Below are positions 5,783 through 14,005 of a DNA stretch of 37,822 nucleotides, one piece after another. Location: positions 1-37,822 of the forward strand of contig JAPLSN010000028.1 in the NCBI GenBank assembly GCA_026398615.1, read 5' to 3'. Numbering within the stretch: the first letter of the stretch is position 1; the number at the start of each line of letters is the position of its first letter. The stretch comes from Spirochaetota bacterium. GTDB lineage: Bacteria; Spirochaetota; Spirochaetia; Treponematales; UBA12059. Under the pieces are notes generated by a model. That model was not told where the DNA came from, ran no database searches, and worked only from the letters and a program-made list of their open reading frames with translations. Made by a program: the position numbers and the translations under genes.

Positions 5783-7912
5783 TCAGGATGGCTTGATGGA
5801 TTTCCTCACGTCGAGCACGATGAGCTGGGATTGCTCCATGCCGTTCCACCAGTTCCGCGAGAGGTTGAACACGAGGTCGATGCGGTCGTTCCGGGAAAAC
5901 TCGCGCTCCAGCTTGTCGGCGGCTTCCCAGTAGAGGGCGGGCCACTTGTGGGTCCCGAAATCCAGGGTCAGCTTGAGGTGGGCGGGATCGGATTTCCCGA
6001 CGATGTCCACGCCCGAGATGGGTACGTCGAGGGCCATGAAGACGAGCTTTTCGTTGGCTTCGCCGAAGGGTTCGAAGCGGTCCGCCAGCTCCATGATCTC
6101 GGGTTTCATGAAGGAGTGGGGCAGCTCGGCGTCCACGTCGATGCAGTCGGATTCATCATCGAGGGTGACCGCGGCGCAGAATCCGGCCACCCGGGACTGG
6201 AACTCCGTCCACTTGCCCTGCTCCAAGGAGAAACCGGCCGCCGAATCGTGGCCTCCATAGTCGATGAAAAGCTCCGAGCAGGACTCCAGGAGGCCGGTGA
6301 CGGCGAAGCCCCGCGTCGAGCGGATCGAACCGACGGCCTTGCCGTCCGGCAGGAAGGCGGCGACGATCGCCGGCACGTTGAAGAGGTTCACGAGCCTGGC
6401 GGCCAGGGTGCCCGTGATCCCGCGGTTGAGCTTGTCGCTCCCCACGAGCACGAGCTTGCCGTCGTGCGCTTTCAGACTATCCCTGGCTTCCGGCAGCACC
6501 GAGTCCCAGCCCGTGGCGCCGAGCTTGCGGCGTTCCAGGTTCATGCCGTCGAGCTCCTCCGCGAGTTCGAGCCGCCGTTGGGGCGACTCCGAGAGGAAGA
6601 GTTCGGCGGCGGTCCCGGGTTTTCCCATCCTGCCGGCGGCGTTGATGACCGGCGCCACCTGGAAGGCTATCTCGTGCGCGCCGATGCGCTTGCCCACGAG
6701 GTGGGAGCGCGCGAGGAGTTCAGCGACGCCCGCCCTGGGCTTGCGGTTCATCGCCTCGAGCCCCTTGCGGACGAGGATGCGGTTTTCGTTGCGCAAGGGC
6801 ATCTGGTCGGCGACGGTGCCGATGGCCACGAGCTGGAGGGCGTCCAGGTCGCGGTCGCCGAAGTAGCGCATGCGCTTGTAGGCGAACGAGACGAAGACGC
6901 TCGCGAACACGTCCAGCTCGCCGACCGGGGCGTCGCTGTACCTGGCGGACCGCGACTGCTCGCGCAGGCGCAGGAGGCTCTGCCCGCGGGTCGGGGGCAG
7001 GGCCTCCCCGATTTCCTTCGAAATGTCGTGGAACTGCACTTCCGCGCCCCGGCCAAGGGCTTTTTCGAGGAGCTTCTTCTGGAGCTCGCCATCCCAGACG
7101 AGGATCTGCCTTCCGGACAGGAAGGGCACGAGCCGGGTCTTGTCGAGTTCGAGCATCCCGGGGACGATCGTCTCCGACATTCGTCCGGATTCCACCAGGT
7201 TGGACAGGCGCACCGCCTCGACGAGGTAGGCGTCGTTCACGGGCCTCACGTTGAGGAGGGCGAGTTCCTGCTTGTAGAATTCCGTCTCCGCGAAGGCCAG
7301 GGCCCTGACGAACTTGTAGGCGACGCCGCAGCCGGCCAGGTCACGGAAGGGGTACCCGCTGCCTTCCACCTTCGGATCGACGACGGCAAGCGCATCAGGC
7401 AATGCGTCTTCGCGCGCGAGGTGGTGGTCGAGCACGATGACGTCGACGCCGAGCTCCCGGGCGCGCTTTATCTCGGCGGCGTTCGAGATCCCGCAGTCCA
7501 CGGTCACGATGAGGGTGCCCGAGCCGGCGGCGAAATCCCCGACCGCCTTGAGCGAAAGCCCGTAGCGCTCGTCCTCGAAGGGCAGCTGGTAACGGACGTC
7601 GAGCCCGAAGGCCTTGAGCGCCTCGTAGAGGAGGACGGTGCTCGTCACCCCGTCAGCGTCGCGGTCGCCGAAGATGAGGACCTTCTCCTTTTCGTCGCGG
7701 GCGAGCATGACGCGGTCCACCGCGTCCTCCATCGCCCCGAACATGAACGGGTTGTGGAGCCACCTCGGGTCGTCCTCGAGGAAATAGCGCAGTTCGTCAG
7801 CGGCCGTGATGCCGCGCCGGGCGAACACGCTGGCGGTGAGGAGGTCGATGTCGTACCGGCCGGCCAGTTCCTTGACGGCAGAGGGCGCGACGTCCTTCTT
7901 GAGCCACTTCAT
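5783..7912 (-). CDS. recJ: Single-stranded-DNA-specific exonuclease RecJ
   Basis: The protein has 709 residues. The DHH phosphoesterase core is plain: FGDRDADGVTST at about 81-92, VTVDCGISNAAE at about 137 and VIVLDHHLA at 158-166. DHHA1 follows with YGGHDSAAGFSLEQG, then an OB-like C-terminus. RecJ digests ssDNA 5' to 3' in recombination and mismatch repair. Most family members have the LVAIGTVADQMPL strand close after GCGVAYKFVRAL; here well over 100 extra residues lie between them, which explains the length above the usual 560-600. The start at 7912 overlaps the deoA stop (ATGA), so the two are coupled. The frame is open much further upstream, but that part is the shadow of deoA. Confidence 0.93.
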   Translation of the reverse strand: MKWLKKDVAPSAVKELAGRYDIDLLTASVFARRGITAADELRYFLEDDPRWLHNPFMFGAMEDAVDRVMLARDEKEKVLIFGDRDADGVTSTVLLYEALKAFGLDVRYQLPFEDERYGLSLKAVGDFAAGSGTLIVTVDCGISNAAEIKRARELGVDVIVLDHHLAREDALPDALAVVDPKVEGSGYPFRDLAGCGVAYKFVRALAFAETEFYKQELALLNVRPVNDAYLVEAVRLSNLVESGRMSETIVPGMLELDKTRLVPFLSGRQILVWDGELQKKLLEKALGRGAEVQFHDISKEIGEALPPTRGQSLLRLREQSRSARYSDAPVGELDVFASVFVSFAYKRMRYFGDRDLDALQLVAIGTVADQMPLRNENRILVRKGLEAMNRKPRAGVAELLARSHLVGKRIGAHEIAFQVAPVINAAGRMGKPGTAAELFLSESPQRRLELAEELDGMNLERRKLGATGWDSVLPEARDSLKAHDGKLVLVGSDKLNRGITGTLAARLVNLFNVPAIVAAFLPDGKAVGSIRSTRGFAVTGLLESCSELFIDYGGHDSAAGFSLEQGKWTEFQSRVAGFCAAVTLDDESDCIDVDAELPHSFMKPEIMELADRFEPFGEANEKLVFMALDVPISGVDIVGKSDPAHLKLTLDFGTHKWPALYWEAADKLEREFSRNDRIDLVFNLSRNWWNGMEQSQLIVLDVRKSIKPS

Positions 7913-9219
7913 AAGGCGGTTATTTCCTTGATGACGATCGGGGACTTCGCGGAAGGAGCGTCGCTCCAGGCGAAGGCCGCTTCGATGAGGGGCCTGGCGG
8001 CTTCGACGCTCGCGTCGTCCTTGCCGTACACGGTGCAGGCCAGGTCGCCCTTCTCCACCCGGTCGCCCGCTTTTCGCTCGAAGACGAAGCCGACGTCCGG
8101 CCAGACGGGGTCCTCGGTCCGGTTCCGGCCGACGCCGAGGTAGACGCCCGCACAACCGATCTTGTAGGCGTCGACGGCGCCGATGAAGCCCGGGCGCGGG
8201 ACGCGGACTTCGAGGACGTGCGCCGACCTGTGCTTTCCGTACAGTCCGTACATGGCCTTGACGTCGCCTCCCTGCCGCGCGACGTTCGCCTCGAAGAGTT
8301 GGAGGGCCCTGCCGGAAGCAATGGCCTTCCTGCACGCATCGATCCCTTCTTCCACCGTCTTCGCCTTGCCGCCGGCCACGAGCATCCAGGCGGTGAGGCG
8401 GTACGTCACTTCCATGAGGTCGGCGGGTCCCGATCCGCGCAGGCAGTCGATGGATTCCTCGACCTCGAGGAAGTTGCCCACCTTGAAGCCCAGGGGTTCG
8501 CTCATGTCGGTGATCACGCCGACGATGCGCTTGCCCAGGGCCTCGCCGGTCTTCACGAGGCTGTTCGCCAGTCTCTCGGCGTCCTCCACGGTCTTCATGA
8601 AGGCGCCTGGGCCGCTCTTCACGTCGAACACGAGGGCTTCGGCTCCTTCCGCGACCTTCTTCGAAAGGATGCTCGCCGTGATGAGGGGAACCGACTCCAC
8701 GGTGGCCGTTACGTCGCGCAGGGCGTAGAGTTTCTTGTCGGCCGGCACGATCTCGCTCGTCTGGCCGGTCATGGCGAAACCGTCCTTCGAGATGAAGTCC
8801 CGGAACTGCGCCTCGCTCAAGCCGGTCTTGTAGCCGGGTATGGACTCGAGCTTGTCGAGGGTCCCGCCCGTATGCCCGAGCGCCCTGCCGGACATCATCG
8901 GAACGCGGATGCCGCAGGCTGCCGCCACCGGCGCCAGGACCAGGGACACCTTGTCGCCCACGCCGCCCGTGGAATGCTTGTCGACGAACGGCCCCGCGAG
9001 GCCTGAGAGGTTCATGGTCTTCCCGGAGCGGAGCATGAGCTCGGTGAGGTCCGCCGTCTCCCGGAAATTCATCCCGCGGAAGAAGACGGCCATGAGCCAG
9101 GACGAAACCTGGTATTCCGGGATGCTTCCCTTGACGTAGCCGTCGATGAGGAAGGCTATCTCTTCCCGCGACAGCTCCCCGCCGTCGCGCTTTTTCATGA
9201 TGATGTCGGTGGCTCTCAT
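7909..9219 (-). CDS. deoA: Thymidine / pyrimidine-nucleoside phosphorylase
   Basis: The protein has 436 residues, the normal family length, with GAGGAG ahead of the ATG. FVDKHSTGGVGDKVSLVLAP (about 78-97) is the phosphate-binding signature, followed by GRALGHTGGTLDKLES, and by VADEGAEAL-like and DVKSGPGAFMK segments that shape the active site. The enzyme splits thymidine, and perhaps uridine, with phosphate to free base and (deoxy)ribose-1-phosphate in the cytosol. Whether it is DeoA or the broader Pdp type is not certain from sequence. It stands 51 bases after thpR and is coupled to recJ by an ATGA overlap. It could feed on nucleosides brought in by the BMP-type importer elsewhere in the window, which is inference. 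Confidence 0.93.
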   Translation of the reverse strand: MRATDIIMKKRDGGELSREEIAFLIDGYVKGSIPEYQVSSWLMAVFFRGMNFRETADLTELMLRSGKTMNLSGLAGPFVDKHSTGGVGDKVSLVLAPVAAACGIRVPMMSGRALGHTGGTLDKLESIPGYKTGLSEAQFRDFISKDGFAMTGQTSEIVPADKKLYALRDVTATVESVPLITASILSKKVAEGAEALVFDVKSGPGAFMKTVEDAERLANSLVKTGEALGKRIVGVITDMSEPLGFKVGNFLEVEESIDCLRGSGPADLMEVTYRLTAWMLVAGGKAKTVEEGIDACRKAIASGRALQLFEANVARQGGDVKAMYGLYGKHRSAHVLEVRVPRPGFIGAVDAYKIGCAGVYLGVGRNRTEDPVWPDVGFVFERKAGDRVEKGDLACTVYGKDDASVEAARPLIEAAFAWSDAPSAKSPIVIKEITAL

Positions 9220-9270
9220 CCGTTCGCTCCTCTCTCTCTGGATGTGGTATCCGGGCGGCTTCGGGCCCGT

Positions 9271-9897
9271 TCAGGGAACGCCGGGCGGCGTTTCCCGCGC
9301 GGATCCGAGCGCCACCCGGGCCAGTTCCGTATGCTTGGCTCCGTCCGGGCGCAGTTCGCTTCCATAAAGAATGCACGCGTCGAGCGCGATCGGCGCCTGG
9401 GCTGCCCCGCCAAAAAGGTTCCACAACGCGGGAATGTCCGGCCGCAAGGCTCCCGTCTTCGCGCGGGCCAGGGTCAGATGGGCGCGGAACGGCCGGCCGT
9501 CGGGCCATTCGGCGTTCGGGTTGCGCACGCGCGCGCGGGCGCAGGCCACCGCCAGCTTTTCGTTGACCAGGCGCCACAACCCGGCGCAGGGATTCGAGCC
9601 GCGGTCCTTCGCTTCACCCAGCTCCAGGGCGATGACCCGCGGCCGGCCGCCCGAGGGAAAGGTAGTCAGGCCCGAAACCGGAAGCCCGAAGGCTCCCGTC
9701 CCGGCAACGGCCAGGACGGCCGACCTGGCGCATTCGAGCGTCGTCCCGTCGATCTCCCCGAGGAAAGCCAAGGTCAGGTGAAGGGCATCGGGCCCGATCC
9801 AGCGCCACTCGGGTTCCAGCTTCCGGGCGCTCCGTAGCGGCGGAAGGAGCAGGGTGCGGGTTTCTTCGGGCAACGGCAGGGCGATAAAGCATCTCAT
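9271..9897 (-). CDS. thpR: RNA 2',3'-cyclic phosphodiesterase (2H family, ThpR/LigT)
   Basis: The protein has 208 residues. It begins MRCFIALPLPEETRTLLLP and carries the two tetrapeptide H-x-T-x motifs that define the 2H phosphoesterase fold: HLTLAFLG at about residue 40 and HLTLARAK at about 140. FIALPLP and the PFRAHLTLAR context are typical of bacterial ThpR. The enzyme opens 2',3'-cyclic phosphates on RNA; ligase activity is known mostly in vitro. The start overlaps the recO stop as ATGA. Confidence 0.9.
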   Translation of the reverse strand: MRCFIALPLPEETRTLLLPPLRSARKLEPEWRWIGPDALHLTLAFLGEIDGTTLECARSAVLAVAGTGAFGLPVSGLTTFPSGGRPRVIALELGEAKDRGSNPCAGLWRLVNEKLAVACARARVRNPNAEWPDGRPFRAHLTLARAKTGALRPDIPALWNLFGGAAQAPIALDACILYGSELRPDGAKHTELARVALGSARETPPGVP

Positions 9898-10670
9898 AGC
9901 GCGATGGCTCCGTCGGAAAGGGTCTTGAGCCCGCCTTCGCAGGCATTTTTCATGAACGCGAGCGCCCAGCCCACGAGGGCCTTCCTCGTGGGTGTATCGG
10001 CGCCTATCCTCGCGGCCTCGTCCCAGGAAAGCGACGACGTGCGCTCGAGATAGCGGACGGCGCCGGCGGGTAGCTCGATGACGGTCCCGGCCATCGCCTG
10101 CCCGGCGCATTCGCGGCAGAGAAAGGCCGGTTCCTGATCGGACCACGCGTAGGTCCCCGCTCCCGAACCGTCCCGCAGGCCGTCGGCCCCGCAGGACGCG
10201 CAGACGCCGATTTCCGGGGCGATGCCCGAGCAGGACGCCAACCTGAGGACAAACTGGACGAGGATGCGCTCGACACGCGGCTTGTCCGCGGTTTCGAGCG
10301 CGGCGTAGGCATCCAAGGCGAGGGCGAACACGGCCCCGAACTCGCCGCCGCCCGAATGGGTGGCCATGATCGTCTCCGCGAAAAAGCCCGCGGCCCAGAG
10401 TCGGGACAGGTCGTCCCGGATGCCCGAGAACGGCCGTTCGGCGTCGAAGTCCGTGAGCTTCGAAAAGCCGCGTACCGGATCGTTGTACGTCCACGCGGTG
10501 CCGGCGTGGTAGGGCGACGCGAGCGACCTGAACTTGCTCTTGGGACCGCCGAACACGAACGCGTCGACGAGGCCTTCTTCCGGCGAGAGGTAGGTGACGA
10601 TACGGTCTCCGCCGGGGCTTTCCCGGGCGCGGAGCACGATGGCGGGCGTCCGTGCGGACCTTGATGGCAT
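9894..10670 (-). CDS. recO: DNA repair protein RecO
   Basis: The protein has 258 residues from the ATG at 10670 (MPSRSARTPAIVLRARESP). The N-terminal OB fold shows DRIVTYLSPEEGLVDAFVFGG and the 'G.r+..s+.+S.+..f' region FGGPKSKFRSLASPYHAGT. A C-terminal four-Cys zinc site is seen as CASCG (about 176-180) and CREC (about 209-212). RecO loads RecA on SSB-covered ssDNA with RecR. An open extension to 10766 exists, but the start at 10670 gives the usual N-terminus; no good ribosome site distinguishes them. It is first in a leftward unit with thpR, deoA and recJ, placing two RecF-pathway functions together. Confidence 0.9.
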   Translation of the reverse strand: MPSRSARTPAIVLRARESPGGDRIVTYLSPEEGLVDAFVFGGPKSKFRSLASPYHAGTAWTYNDPVRGFSKLTDFDAERPFSGIRDDLSRLWAAGFFAETIMATHSGGGEFGAVFALALDAYAALETADKPRVERILVQFVLRLASCSGIAPEIGVCASCGADGLRDGSGAGTYAWSDQEPAFLCRECAGQAMAGTVIELPAGAVRYLERTSSLSWDEAARIGADTPTRKALVGWALAFMKNACEGGLKTLSDGAIAL

Positions 10671-10928
10671 CGAAAGAGTATCGACGGCGAACGGCCGGCA
10701 CGTCAAGCCGGAGCCGCTCGCGACGGCGGCGCGATGTATGGGTATTCGTTCGCGAAGCGCGTGCAATCCGGCGCGGATCGTCTAGAATATGGAGGGTACC
10801 GGCGAAATCGAACGCGATCGAGCCGGTGCGTTCCGCGGCGACGTTCATGCAACGGCCGCGATCAATCCAACGACCTGATGCCGGATCGTCCGTTTCGGAC
10901 CTTCCAGGCGTCAAACCAGGAGGAAAGC

Positions 10929-11729
10929 ATGTGGATAGCCGGCATCGTTGTGGCTGGTATCGGGGTCGCTCTCTTTTTCATGGGTAAAAGCCAGGCCGCC
11001 AAGGCTTCGGACATCGAGTCGACGCCGACCTCCACCGCGAAGGAGCTCACGGAGATGGCGAACGATATCGCCAAGGAAATCGGTTCCGGTTCCTTCGCCC
11101 AGGTCGCCGAGGTCAAGGGCACGATCGACTGCCCGAGCCCCCTGCAGGCTGAAATGTCCGGAACGCCCTGCGTGTACTACGCCTGCACCGTCACGAGGGA
11201 ATACGAGGAAACCTACTACGAAAACGATTCGGAAGGGCATCGGCAGATGCGCACCCGGCGCGGCAGCGACGTTATGCAGTCGACGGTCCGCACGACGCCC
11301 TTCAAGGTGGTCGACCCCTCGGGCAGCATCGAGATCGATCCCGAGGGCGCTACGTTCACCGCGGAAAAGACCTATTCACAGTACGAACAGGGCGAAGGGC
11401 GCGGCAACGTCACCTTCGGCCGTTTTTCCGTCAACCTGGCATCCTTCATGGCGACCGGAGGGGGCCGCCGCACGCTCGGCTACCGCTTTGACGAGAACTC
11501 CGTCCCGCTCACCGCCAACCTCTACGTCCTCGGCGAGGCGTCGGACGCCGGGGGCAGGATCAAGGTCGCCAAGCCGACCAAGAAAGGCGGTCGCTTCATC
11601 ATTTCCACGAAGAGCGAGGAAAGCCTCGTCGCGTCGGCCAAGGGAACGGCCAAGGGCATGACGATCGGGGCGTATGTCGCCGCGGCCATCGGCATCGCCC
11701 TGGTGATCGCCGGCCTTGTCGTCCGATAG
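10929..11729 (+). CDS. GIDE-domain membrane protein
   Basis: The protein has 266 residues, starting at ATG 10929 behind AGGAGGAAAGC. One membrane helix lies at each end: WIAGIVVAGIGVALFFMG at residues 2-19, and AYVAAAIGIALVIAGLVV near the C-terminus. Between them is a domain like the GIDE domain of mitochondrial MUL1: GTIDCPSPLQAEMSGTPCVYY, then TTPFKVVDPSGSIEIDPEGA, then GYRFDENSVPLTANLYVLGEA. MUL1's RING finger is absent, so no ubiquitin-ligase activity should be inferred. Bacterial GIDE proteins are often found near LemA; none is nearby here. The role is unknown, probably linked to the membrane or envelope. The 258-base gap upstream shows no clear promoter beyond a TAGAAT at 10783. Confidence 0.75.
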   Translation: MWIAGIVVAGIGVALFFMGKSQAAKASDIESTPTSTAKELTEMANDIAKEIGSGSFAQVAEVKGTIDCPSPLQAEMSGTPCVYYACTVTREYEETYYENDSEGHRQMRTRRGSDVMQSTVRTTPFKVVDPSGSIEIDPEGATFTAEKTYSQYEQGEGRGNVTFGRFSVNLASFMATGGGRRTLGYRFDENSVPLTANLYVLGEASDAGGRIKVAKPTKKGGRFIISTKSEESLVASAKGTAKGMTIGAYVAAAIGIALVIAGLVVR

Positions 11730-11744
11730 CATCGAGGAATCCTC

Positions 11745-11943
11745 ACCACGGAGCGAAGCTTGGCGAGCAAAGTGAGCGTTGGCGCAAAGGCACGGAGAAG
11801 GCAAGGTGGAGAAAGAAAACAGAGAAGGAAGGACGGAGGGATCGATGAGAAAGGGGGACGGGGAAAAGGAATGCAGGTTCGCCTTGTTCTTCATCCCCTA
11901 TTCCAACCCCAATTCCCCCTCCGTGCCTCCGTGCCTCCGTGGT
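11745..11943. repeat. Inverted-repeat element with CACGGAG-type termini, 199 bp
   Basis: The left end is ACCACGGAG (11745-11753), with GGCACGGAG again 35 bases further in. The right end is the inverse: CTCCGTGCCTCCGTGCCTCCGTGGT within 11919-11943, three tandem units. The inside is purine-rich on the + strand and has no credible ORF. Similar tandem 'CACGGAGG' elements are scattered in unrelated bacterial genomes; their nature is not settled. It lies between the GIDE gene and the terminator of the opposite gene. Confidence 0.6.
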
Positions 11944-11974
11944 ATATCCTCTCCCGTTCGCACCATGAATGAAA

Positions 11975-12005
11975 GCGGCCGCCCGGTAGTTGCCGGACGG
12001 CCGCC
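11975..12005 (-). terminator. Terminator of the small outer-membrane protein gene
   Basis: A 12-base-pair stem with one mismatch (GCGGCCGTCCGG against CCGGGCGGCCGC on the - strand) has a six-base loop and is followed by TTTCATT. It lies 24 bases after the stop at 12029. Confidence 0.7.
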
Positions 12006-12028
12006 TTATCGGAGGGGATGCGGGGGAA

Positions 12029-12526
12029 TCAGAACCAGAAGCGCAAGCCGACTTCGCCGACGACGTTCCAGTCGGGGAACTGGAGGGGTTCGACGCTGAG
12101 GCCGAGCCCGGGGGCCAGGTCGAGCCAGAGCTCGATGGGCTTGCCGATGTGCCAGGAAAGGCCGATCGGGACACGGACGCCGAACGCGCCGGTGGTACCC
12201 GTATCGTACAGGCCGATGTTCAGATAGCCGCCGAGGCCGAGGAACCAGTCCAGGTTGAGCGAACCCTTCGTGATGAAACTCTGGTCGTAGACGTAGGAAT
12301 CCCCCGTGACGCCGAGGCCGAGGCCGGCGTCGTTCAGGTTGGCGCGGATGCCCCAGAAGATGGGAACCGAGGGAAGATGAAGGGCCAGGCCGATGTCGCC
12401 GCCCCCGAACCCGCCCTCGCCGTAGGAGGATCCGCCGACGACGCCCAGGCTCAAGCCCCTCGAATGGTCGGCGAAGGCGACGGACGCCGCCAGTATGAGG
12501 ACTGCGCATACGACGATTTTCTTCAT
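12029..12526 (-). CDS. Small outer-membrane beta-barrel protein, unknown family
   Basis: The protein has 165 residues. The signal peptide is MKKIVVCAVLILAASVAFA, followed by alternating strands rich in Gly, Leu and Tyr, and the last residue is Phe (GEVGLRFWF), the typical signal for the Bam machinery. The size suggests an eight-stranded barrel. An AAGGAG lies well placed before the ATG, and a strong extended -10 promoter lies upstream, so it is probably well expressed. It has its own terminator and is divergent from the nucleotidase-like gene, hence monocistronic. No function can be named. Confidence 0.7.
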   Translation of the reverse strand: MKKIVVCAVLILAASVAFADHSRGLSLGVVGGSSYGEGGFGGGDIGLALHLPSVPIFWGIRANLNDAGLGLGVTGDSYVYDQSFITKGSLNLDWFLGLGGYLNIGLYDTGTTGAFGVRVPIGLSWHIGKPIELWLDLAPGLGLSVEPLQFPDWNVVGEVGLRFWF

Positions 12527-12567
12527 GCGGGACTCCTTGAAATCCGGTTGGTATATCGAACATGCCC

Positions 12568-12595
12568 ATTATATCACACGGAAGCGGATCATCAA
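12568..12595 (-). promoter_or_regulatory. Promoter of the small outer-membrane protein gene
   Basis: On the - strand, TTGATG (12595-12590), 16 bases, then a perfect TATAAT (12573-12568) preceded by TG (extended -10). The leader would be about 35 bases including the ribosome site. Confidence 0.7.
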
Positions 12596-12606
12596 GCAGG
12601 CGGTCC

Positions 12607-12636
12607 TTGTAACATGGCTTCGGGACGTGCTATCAA
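12607..12636 (+). promoter_or_regulatory. Putative promoter giving a leaderless message
   Basis: TTGTAA at 12607-12612, an 18-base spacer and TATCAA at 12631-12636. Six bases later comes the ATG at 12643, so transcription would begin at the start codon. No ribosome site precedes that ATG. Confidence 0.4.
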
Positions 12637-12642
12637 CAGCGC

Positions 12643-13353
12643 ATGATCCGCCGACTCATCTTCGACCTGGACAGCACGCTCTACCCTTCGGCCAGCGGCA
12701 TGGAGGCGGAGATCATCCGGCGCATGAACGAATTCACCGCCGGGCTCCTCGACATGGGAAAGGGCGAAGCCGCCGAGCTCAGGCGGACCAGGATGCCGCG
12801 CTACGGCACCACCCTGGAATGGCTCATGGTCGAGCACGGCTTTCGCGATGTCGAAGGCTACTACGCCGCCATTCATCCCGCCGGTGAGGAGGATATCCTC
12901 GTCCCCGATCCGGGCTTGCGCCCTTTCCTCGATTCGCTCGGCCTGCCCATGTCGGTCTTCACGAACGCCCCGTCGGAGCATGCCGACCGCGTGATCGAAC
13001 GGCTCGGACTTTCGGGCGTCTTCGACTCCGTTTTCGACATCCGTTTCTGCGGCCTCCGCGGCAAGCCCTATACCGAAGCCTTCCGCAAGGTCTGCGCCGC
13101 GCTCGGGAACGCGCCGGAAGACTGCGTGTTCGTCGACGACGTGCCCAGGTACGTCCGCGGCTTCGTCGCCTGCGGGGGGCATGGAGTCCTCATCGACGAC
13201 CAGGGGAAGCATGCGGCCGCCGACATGCCACGGATCGTGTCGCTTTATGAACTCAAGCCCATGCTCGACGGCGGATTCTTCGCCTGGCGGCAATTGTCCA
13301 TGTTCCAGGCCCCGGCGCCCGCGCCGGAAGCGGGGGGAGGCATGCACCGATGA
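12643..13353 (+). CDS. HAD-family hydrolase, pyrimidine 5'-nucleotidase-like
   Basis: The protein has 236 residues. HAD motif I is FDLDSTLYP at residues 7-15, motif II lies in SVFTNAPSEHADR (about 105), the Lys in GLRGKPYTEAF (about 144) and motif IV VFVDDVPRYVRG (about 163). DLDSTLYP with an all-helical cap (residues 17-90) is the pattern of the SDT1/YjjG-like pyrimidine 5'-nucleotidases, which dephosphorylate UMP, CMP or related nucleotides. The C-terminal 20 residues are an Ala/Pro tail (APAPAPEAGGG) beyond the domain. The stop overlaps the next start (ATGA). Confidence 0.8.
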   Translation: MIRRLIFDLDSTLYPSASGMEAEIIRRMNEFTAGLLDMGKGEAAELRRTRMPRYGTTLEWLMVEHGFRDVEGYYAAIHPAGEEDILVPDPGLRPFLDSLGLPMSVFTNAPSEHADRVIERLGLSGVFDSVFDIRFCGLRGKPYTEAFRKVCAALGNAPEDCVFVDDVPRYVRGFVACGGHGVLIDDQGKHAAADMPRIVSLYELKPMLDGGFFAWRQLSMFQAPAPAPEAGGGMHR

Positions 13354-13883
13354 ACCCGTTCAGGATCCCGTACGTCGCGATGGAGCGGAAGGACGGGTCC
13401 GTCCTCATATGCGCCTCGCCCTGGTACCGTTTCGGCGGGGCCGCCCTGATAGTCCTGCTCGGCGCGCTCTCCTTCGAAAAGTCGATCTCCTGGGTGCGGA
13501 TCGTCGCCTTCATCGCCGCGCCGCTCGTGGCGCTCACCGAGGAAAGCTGGTGGATCTCGCCGGGCTCGGGCAGTGCCACGCGCAGGATCGGCCTGCTCCC
13601 CTTCCCGAGGAAAGCGTCCATCCCATTGTCGGACGTCGTCGCCATCCGCTTCGAGAACAGGCCCGCTCCGTCGGTCGAGGATTTCGAAGAGGCCGGGAGC
13701 AGGGAACAGCTCTACCAGCAGCTGCTCGGGCGGACCTGGAAGGGTTGGGCCGGAGTCTGCCTCGTGCCGCGAACGGGACATCCCGTGACGATACTCCTGG
13801 AACCGCCGAAGAAAGCCGCGAAAGCCCTGGCAGTCGCGAAGTTGATCGCCCGTATCACCGGGAAACCGCTCCGCGAGGAATAA
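13350..13883 (+). CDS. Membrane protein of unknown function with PH-like C-terminal part
   Basis: The protein has 177 residues, coupled to the HAD gene by ATGA. Two hydrophobic segments, FGGAALIVLLGALSF (about 28-42) and WVRIVAFIAAPLVAL (about 49-63), would form a membrane hairpin. The rest is soluble, with strands such as SIPLSDVVAIRFENRP and CLVPRTGHPVTILLEPP that resemble the pattern of bacterial PH-like (YdbS/DUF) membrane proteins. I do not recognise a family with confidence and assign no function. Confidence 0.6.
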   Translation: MNPFRIPYVAMERKDGSVLICASPWYRFGGAALIVLLGALSFEKSISWVRIVAFIAAPLVALTEESWWISPGSGSATRRIGLLPFPRKASIPLSDVVAIRFENRPAPSVEDFEEAGSREQLYQQLLGRTWKGWAGVCLVPRTGHPVTILLEPPKKAAKALAVAKLIARITGKPLREE

Positions 13884-14005
13884 AGAGGGTTCGCCGAACC
13901 TTCATTTCCCCATGTTTCCGTGCTATGGTGATCCTGAAACCGCCCGCAAGCGGGAATGCCCGCCAGGCGGGAATGTCCGCCAGGCTTCCCGGACAGGAGG
14001 AGACG

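Noticed and set aside
5831-8143. 770-codon + strand frame opposite recJ
   Set aside because: Antisense shadow of recJ with unnatural His/Glu/Val-rich composition.
7913-9577. Long upstream extension of the recJ frame (1264 codons in all)
   Set aside because: The extra part is Arg/Gly-rich shadow sequence under deoA and thpR. The recJ start at 7912 is coupled to the deoA stop and gives the family N-terminus.
13181-14005. Upstream extension of galK to 13181
   Set aside because: It overlaps the HAD and membrane protein genes out of frame. The ATG at 14006 has GGAGGAG and the normal N-terminus.
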